From a virus: a stretch of DNA of 40,238 nt. Location: positions 1 through 40,238 of the IMG/VR virus record IMGVR_UViG_3300042924_001449; one strand, given 5' to 3'. Shown here one piece after another: positions 36,807-40,238 of this stretch. The position numbers and the translations under genes are program-made. The notes under the pieces are model-generated. The model ran no database searches, was not told the DNA's origin, and worked only from the letters and a program-made list of their open reading frames with translations. The stretch's first letter is position 1, and each line of letters starts with the position of its first letter.

Positions 36807-38177
36807 TTATTCCCATTTATTTGTTACTGGATTCCATCTAAGCGGTGCTGCTGCTGCGGGTGCAGCAGGTGCTGGTCTTGGTCCCACAGGAGGAGCAGGA
36901 GGGGGTGTTGCTCCAAGTCTTGGACTACCCGGAGCAGGAACTGTTGGAGTACCTGCAGTAGGCAAAGCACTCATCAACACATTCTCAGGTGTGGCTTTAA
37001 CAGCTCTACCATCTTTATCAAATGTAACACCAATGGATACCAAGGCATTCCTAGATGTAACTGACTTAGGCTTACCATCTGGATTGGTGAATTCATTAAT
37101 CATAGCATTACGAGACTGAGCATAAGCCATCTTCATCTGTGTATCTGCAATGGTCTTAGGAGTGACAGTGATGTTACCCTGCATATCTGTAGAAGTAACA
37201 AACTTGCCGGGAGCCAGCGACTCAACTGTAGATGCAAAGCCTCTAGAAGCAACAGTGATGAGATTGGATTGTGTAATCTTCTCTTCGTTAGCTTCCTTAG
37301 GATTGGACATAAGCTTAATACGCTGTTGTAACAGAGTAGCAGCCATAGCTCTTTCCTGTTGGGTCTTCTTAGGGTCTTGAGCTTGATTAGCCAGATCTGT
37401 TCTAATATCTTCTTCAGTAGTTTTGCTTCCAATTTCTGTAGCTTGCTTAGCAACTTTAATCTTAGCTAAATTATTTGTAGCTTCTTGTTTCTCTTCTGGT
37501 GTCTTAGCATTCAATGCTTTAACTCTAGCATCACTTTCAATCTGATCAAATGTTTTACTCTTAGCAAGTTGGCTATAGTCCATCTCACCCATCATGTTAG
37601 GTGGTCGTTTAGTAGTGATGTCTTGATAGCCAATCAATTGTTCCAAAGTCATGCCATATTTAGCAGCAGACTTCTGAGCTTGAGTGTAGCCATTCCCAGC
37701 AACAAGCTGATCAACCAAGCCACCACCCTTAGAAGCAGTGTTAAACAACTCTTTAGTCTTTTCTGTTGCTGCAGCCCTCACTTTGAATAGCTCATCCATA
37801 TAGTCAGAAGCTTTCACATTAGCAGGAGCATTCTCTGCCGCTTTAAAGAAGGAAGGTGTTAAACGAGTGGACAATTCTGGATCATCACGCAACCGCTTAA
37901 CAATGTCTTTAGCTACTTCTGGATTGGTAGCAAGTGTAATGAGTTGTCTATCATCAAACTTAGTGCCATCTTTAAAAGTAAATGCACCAAGCTCACTCAC
38001 TACTGCTCTATATTCTTCTTTCTGCTTATTAAGTTCTTTTCTTTTCTCTTGCACATTGTGATACATAGAAGCAACGCTGGCTGCAGCAGCAGCAGCTTGA
38101 TCTTCTTCCTTCTTAGTAATTTGCTCAGACAATCCTTTAGCAAATCCACCAACAAAACTTCCAAACCAACTAGCCAT
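36807..38177 (-). CDS. Internal virion-type protein, coiled-coil and Pro/Ala-rich tail (456 aa)
   Basis: MASWFGSFVGGFAKGLSEQI (amphipathic start), a long charged coiled coil (around 20-60), mixed helical body, then a tail rich in P and A (last ~50 residues, PAPAAPAAAAPL then RWNPVTNKWE). This layout and the position just upstream of the giant gene suggest an internal or ejected virion protein. Gene ends 3 nt before the next start; 1-nt overlap (TAATG) with the upstream gene. No enzyme motif seen. Confidence 0.65.
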   Translation of the reverse strand: MASWFGSFVGGFAKGLSEQITKKEEDQAAAAAASVASMYHNVQEKRKELNKQKEEYRAVVSELGAFTFKDGTKFDDRQLITLATNPEVAKDIVKRLRDDPELSTRLTPSFFKAAENAPANVKASDYMDELFKVRAAATEKTKELFNTASKGGGLVDQLVAGNGYTQAQKSAAKYGMTLEQLIGYQDITTKRPPNMMGEMDYSQLAKSKTFDQIESDARVKALNAKTPEEKQEATNNLAKIKVAKQATEIGSKTTEEDIRTDLANQAQDPKKTQQERAMAATLLQQRIKLMSNPKEANEEKITQSNLITVASRGFASTVESLAPGKFVTSTDMQGNITVTPKTIADTQMKMAYAQSRNAMINEFTNPDGKPKSVTSRNALVSIGVTFDKDGRAVKATPENVLMSALPTAGTPTVPAPGSPRLGATPPPAPPVGPRPAPAAPAAAAPLRWNPVTNKWE

Positions 38178-38659
38178 TATTTATCTCCTCTTGCCATCAA
38201 TCCTTTAGCAGAAGGCTTCTCAGCTTCTGGTGTAGGAGCATCGGTAGTTTCTTTCTTCATGTCTTCAATAAGCTCTTGAATAACTCTAGGCTCAACCCGT
38301 CCTTTATTTTGCTTCTCTTCAGCAGAGATAACATAAGTAACATCATTAAGTTCGGCAATGGTCTTAATCATCTCTACAAGAATAGGAGTGACTAAATAGC
38401 CTACATCAACAGTGTGATAGCCATTCATCACTGCAGACTTAGTGAGCGTGTTAACAAGAGTTAAGATTGGAATGTCTCTTTTAACAATTTCCAAGATGTC
38501 CATAATAATTTCTGGATCATCAATCTTTTCTGTGTAATAGTTTACAACATCTTCTAGCTTTACATATTGAGGAGGCTGCTCCCAAGGTACACTTCCCGGC
38601 TCAACAGTTAAAGACTGCCCAGCAATAGGGGCAGATAAAAACATATTAGGATTTGCCAT
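38177..38659 (-). CDS. Conserved virion-operon protein (160 aa)
   Basis: FLSAPIAGQSLTVEPGSVPW, EQPPQYVKLEDVVNYYTEKI, SAVMNGYHTVDVGYLVTPIL and VEMIKTIAELNDVTYVIS. The APIPG.SLT.EPG..PWE.PP...... .I.....SAVM.G.H..DVG.L..P.L.E....... .LN.V.Y pattern is one I recall from marine T7-like and T4-like phages, unnamed, probably a structural or scaffold-type accessory. C-terminus acidic then AKGLMARG. Overlaps the upstream gene by 14 nt. Confidence 0.75.
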   Translation of the reverse strand: MANPNMFLSAPIAGQSLTVEPGSVPWEQPPQYVKLEDVVNYYTEKIDDPEIIMDILEIVKRDIPILTLVNTLTKSAVMNGYHTVDVGYLVTPILVEMIKTIAELNDVTYVISAEEKQNKGRVEPRVIQELIEDMKKETTDAPTPEAEKPSAKGLMARGDK

Positions 38660-38819
38660 TCATAATCTCCTGTTTCTGTTTACGGATGGCTGCAATGTAT
38701 TGTGCAACTTGATTATAAACATCTTTATTTTGTTGAACATCTTTAGAAGACATATCACTTTTAGCTAACAATCCTTTAGATGGCTTTGGCTTCTTAACAA
38801 CCAATTGCTCATCAGCCAT
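38646..38819 (-). CDS. Small virion-operon protein (57 aa)
   Basis: MADEQLVVKKPKPSKGLLAK, then DVYNQVAQYIAAIRKQKQEI. The PKGLLAK tail-type motif also ends the neighbouring 160-residue protein (AKGLMARG). ATG 38819 has AAGG about 8 nt upstream; ATG 38861, overlapping the previous stop with GGAG nearby, is an alternative that adds 14 residues. Function unknown. Confidence 0.6.
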   Translation of the reverse strand: MADEQLVVKKPKPSKGLLAKSDMSSKDVQQNKDVYNQVAQYIAAIRKQKQEIMNGKS

Positions 38820-38860
38820 TGCACTCACCTTGCTGTAAAACTTATTAAAATTCTGCATCA

Positions 38861-40238
38861 TCAGTCTCCGAATATCCAGTTGATTGCCCTAGTAATTATG
38901 CTTCCACCAGTATCACTACCAACTATTCGTGAAGTGACATTACCAATAGCAGCAGCATTTCCCGCTTCAATTGTAGCATTGGCAATAGCTAGTTGACCTT
39001 CTTTAGAAATCTCTGCAGCAGCAAGTGTTGTAGATCTGTTAGCATCATTCTCAGAAGATTGCCATGCGTGTGTAACATCATCACGATACATCTGAACATT
39101 GTTGTTATATTCTGCCAATGTAAGCTGCTGAGACAGTTGTGCATTCGCCATATTAGCAGCGTTGGTAGCTGCTGTGTTTGCTGTAGATATCTCTCTCATC
39201 CATTGAGCATTGGCTTGGTCAATAACCAATCGTTGCTGAGCATTGAAAGTAGTTCTCTGATTCTGTGACTCTGTATTAAACTTAGCAATAGAATTGGATT
39301 GATCAGTATTAAATTGGCTTACTGCTGTAGTTTGTGCAGCATTAAACTGACTAACTTGTGTAGACAGTGTTGCATTAAACTGAGTAACTTGATTCTCACT
39401 GGCAGCATTAAATTGCTTAGCAGCATTAGCAGAAGCAGTGTCTGATAACAATGCTTGTGTTGTTGCTTGTGCTTTAAACAATACAGCTTGTTGCTCGTTG
39501 TCTAAGTTCTTCATGTCCATAGCCAAGAACGACTGAGCATTAGTAACAGCAGCTTGCTGTCTAGCATTCAGGTTTGCCATGTCCATAGCAGCATAGTTAG
39601 CAGCATTGGCTAACACTGTGGCTTGCTGATTACTTAGGTCAGCTAAATTAACTTGCTGGATAAGCTGTGAGTTTGCCAGTGCTGTCTGTTGATCTGCTGT
39701 AAAATTAATGTTAGCAATCTCAGACACACGGGCAGCATTGGTAATAGACACTTGCTGTCTATTGCTAAGCTCTTGTCCTTTTAATGCTGCTTCAATTTGA
39801 GCATTAGCCAACGCTGTCTGTTGTTTGTTAGACATGTTAGCAACTTCAATTTGCATAGCATTGGTTGTGTTATACAAACGTGTTTGTTGTTCTGCTGTAA
39901 GATTTAAATTTCTTTCTTGCAATACAGAAGACACATTAAACAAAGCTGTCTGTTGCTTGTTCTGCAACACTTGACCTTCCATAGCTGCTCTAGCTTGGTA
40001 GTCTTGAATGAATGCTTGTTGTTTATTTGTTGCATCAAACTTAGCATCTTCAAAGTTTTGTGTGCTTTGAAGCATTGCTGTTTGTTGTTCATTAGAAAGC
40101 TCTTGACCAACAATGGCTGCTCTAACTTGCAGGTTAGCAAGAGATGTTTGTTGACGAGCATTTAGATTTGCTAAATCAATTTGTACATTCTCAGCAGATC
40201 TCTGCATAGCTGCTTGCTGTGCATTACTAAGATTGATG
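38861..40238 (-). CDS. Partial repeat-rich virion protein (22- and 11-residue repeats), runs off right edge
   Basis: At least 459 residues are visible and the frame is open to the window edge; the true start lies beyond. The N-terminal part consists of about ten 22-residue repeats with consensus L-x-N-x-Q-Q-T-A-L-A-N-A-Q. It is followed by six 11-residue repeats beginning QFN (QFNAASENQVT, QFNATLSTQVS and so on). This hendecad spacing predicts a long right-handed helical coiled coil. It ends with ITRAINWIFGD. Position in the virion operon upstream of the ejected-type proteins suggests a structural fibre, tail or internal-core role. Confidence 0.8.
   Translation of the reverse strand, partial: INLSNAQQAAMQRSAENVQIDLANLNARQQTSLANLQVRAAIVGQELSNEQQTAMLQSTQNFEDAKFDATNKQQAFIQDYQARAAMEGQVLQNKQQTALFNVSSVLQERNLNLTAEQQTRLYNTTNAMQIEVANMSNKQQTALANAQIEAALKGQELSNRQQVSITNAARVSEIANINFTADQQTALANSQLIQQVNLADLSNQQATVLANAANYAAMDMANLNARQQAAVTNAQSFLAMDMKNLDNEQQAVLFKAQATTQALLSDTASANAAKQFNAASENQVTQFNATLSTQVSQFNAAQTTAVSQFNTDQSNSIAKFNTESQNQRTTFNAQQRLVIDQANAQWMREISTANTAATNAANMANAQLSQQLTLAEYNNNVQMYRDDVTHAWQSSENDANRSTTLAAAEISKEGQLAIANATIEAGNAAAIGNVTSRIVGSDTGGSIITRAINWIFGD

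Overview
The window is part of a tailed double-stranded DNA phage genome (Caudoviricetes, podovirus-like). The evidence is a divergent gene layout, a large terminase and portal, and a T7-type replication set: primase-helicase, family A DNA polymerase, a probable ssDNA-binding protein and a 5'-3' exonuclease. Two very large internal-virion-type proteins and a phage nucleotide-synthesis set (ThyX, class Ia ribonucleotide reductase) complete the picture. From remembered family resemblance only, the portal, terminase and small lysine-rich proteins look like those of marine and freshwater HMO-2011-like and pelagiphage-like podoviruses. The host is probably a Gram-negative proteobacterium: the SD sites are AAAGGA-type, there are sigma70-like promoters, and there is a boxA-like site of the rRNA-leader type. 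No single-subunit RNA polymerase is seen in the window, so transcription probably uses the host enzyme.

Left arm (1-6748, all minus strand): the start of a leftward late operon. It begins with a run of very small, mostly basic proteins. These are followed by a small-terminase-like protein, a second conserved protein overlapping the large terminase by 200 nt, the large terminase, the portal, and two small genes, the last cut by the window edge. Capsid and tail genes presumably lie beyond the left edge.

Central control region (6749-8288): about 1.5 kb without a convincing gene. It holds direct and inverted repeats, GC-rich short tandem repeats, three DnaA-box matches within 67 bp, an AT-rich nested inverted repeat, candidate promoters facing both ways, and an 87-nt near-perfect hairpin covering the start of the first rightward gene. 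It is the best candidate for an origin and divergent switch.

Right-facing arm (8289-31535, all plus strand): an early segment of tightly overlapping small genes, many preceded by the same self-complementary Shine-Dalgarno cassette (TTCCTGAAAGGAA). It includes a Gp88-family protein with its own strong promoter and a structured boxA-containing leader, then a terminator/promoter break before a DUF932 gene. After that come an ADP-ribosylglycohydrolase, a tyrosine recombinase, an endonuclease VII-like HNH gene, and a module-sharing family of small proteins. The replication block, nucleotide block (DUF6378, HNH, ThyX, NrdA, NrdB) and a few small genes follow.

Right arm (31503-40238, minus strand): converges on the early arm and carries virion genes. 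These are a 1766-residue giant protein with a YHGT-type ADP-ribosyltransferase-like segment near its C-terminus, a 456-residue coiled-coil-rich protein, two small structural genes and a long protein built of 22- and 11-residue repeats that runs off the right edge. Both ends of the window are leftward virion genes, so the late operon probably continues around a circularly permuted or circular map. The most striking ideas are the pairing of a virion-borne ADP-ribosyltransferase-like segment with an early ADP-ribosylhydrolase, the repeated stop/SD hairpin cassette, the boxA leader, and the DnaA-box origin region.
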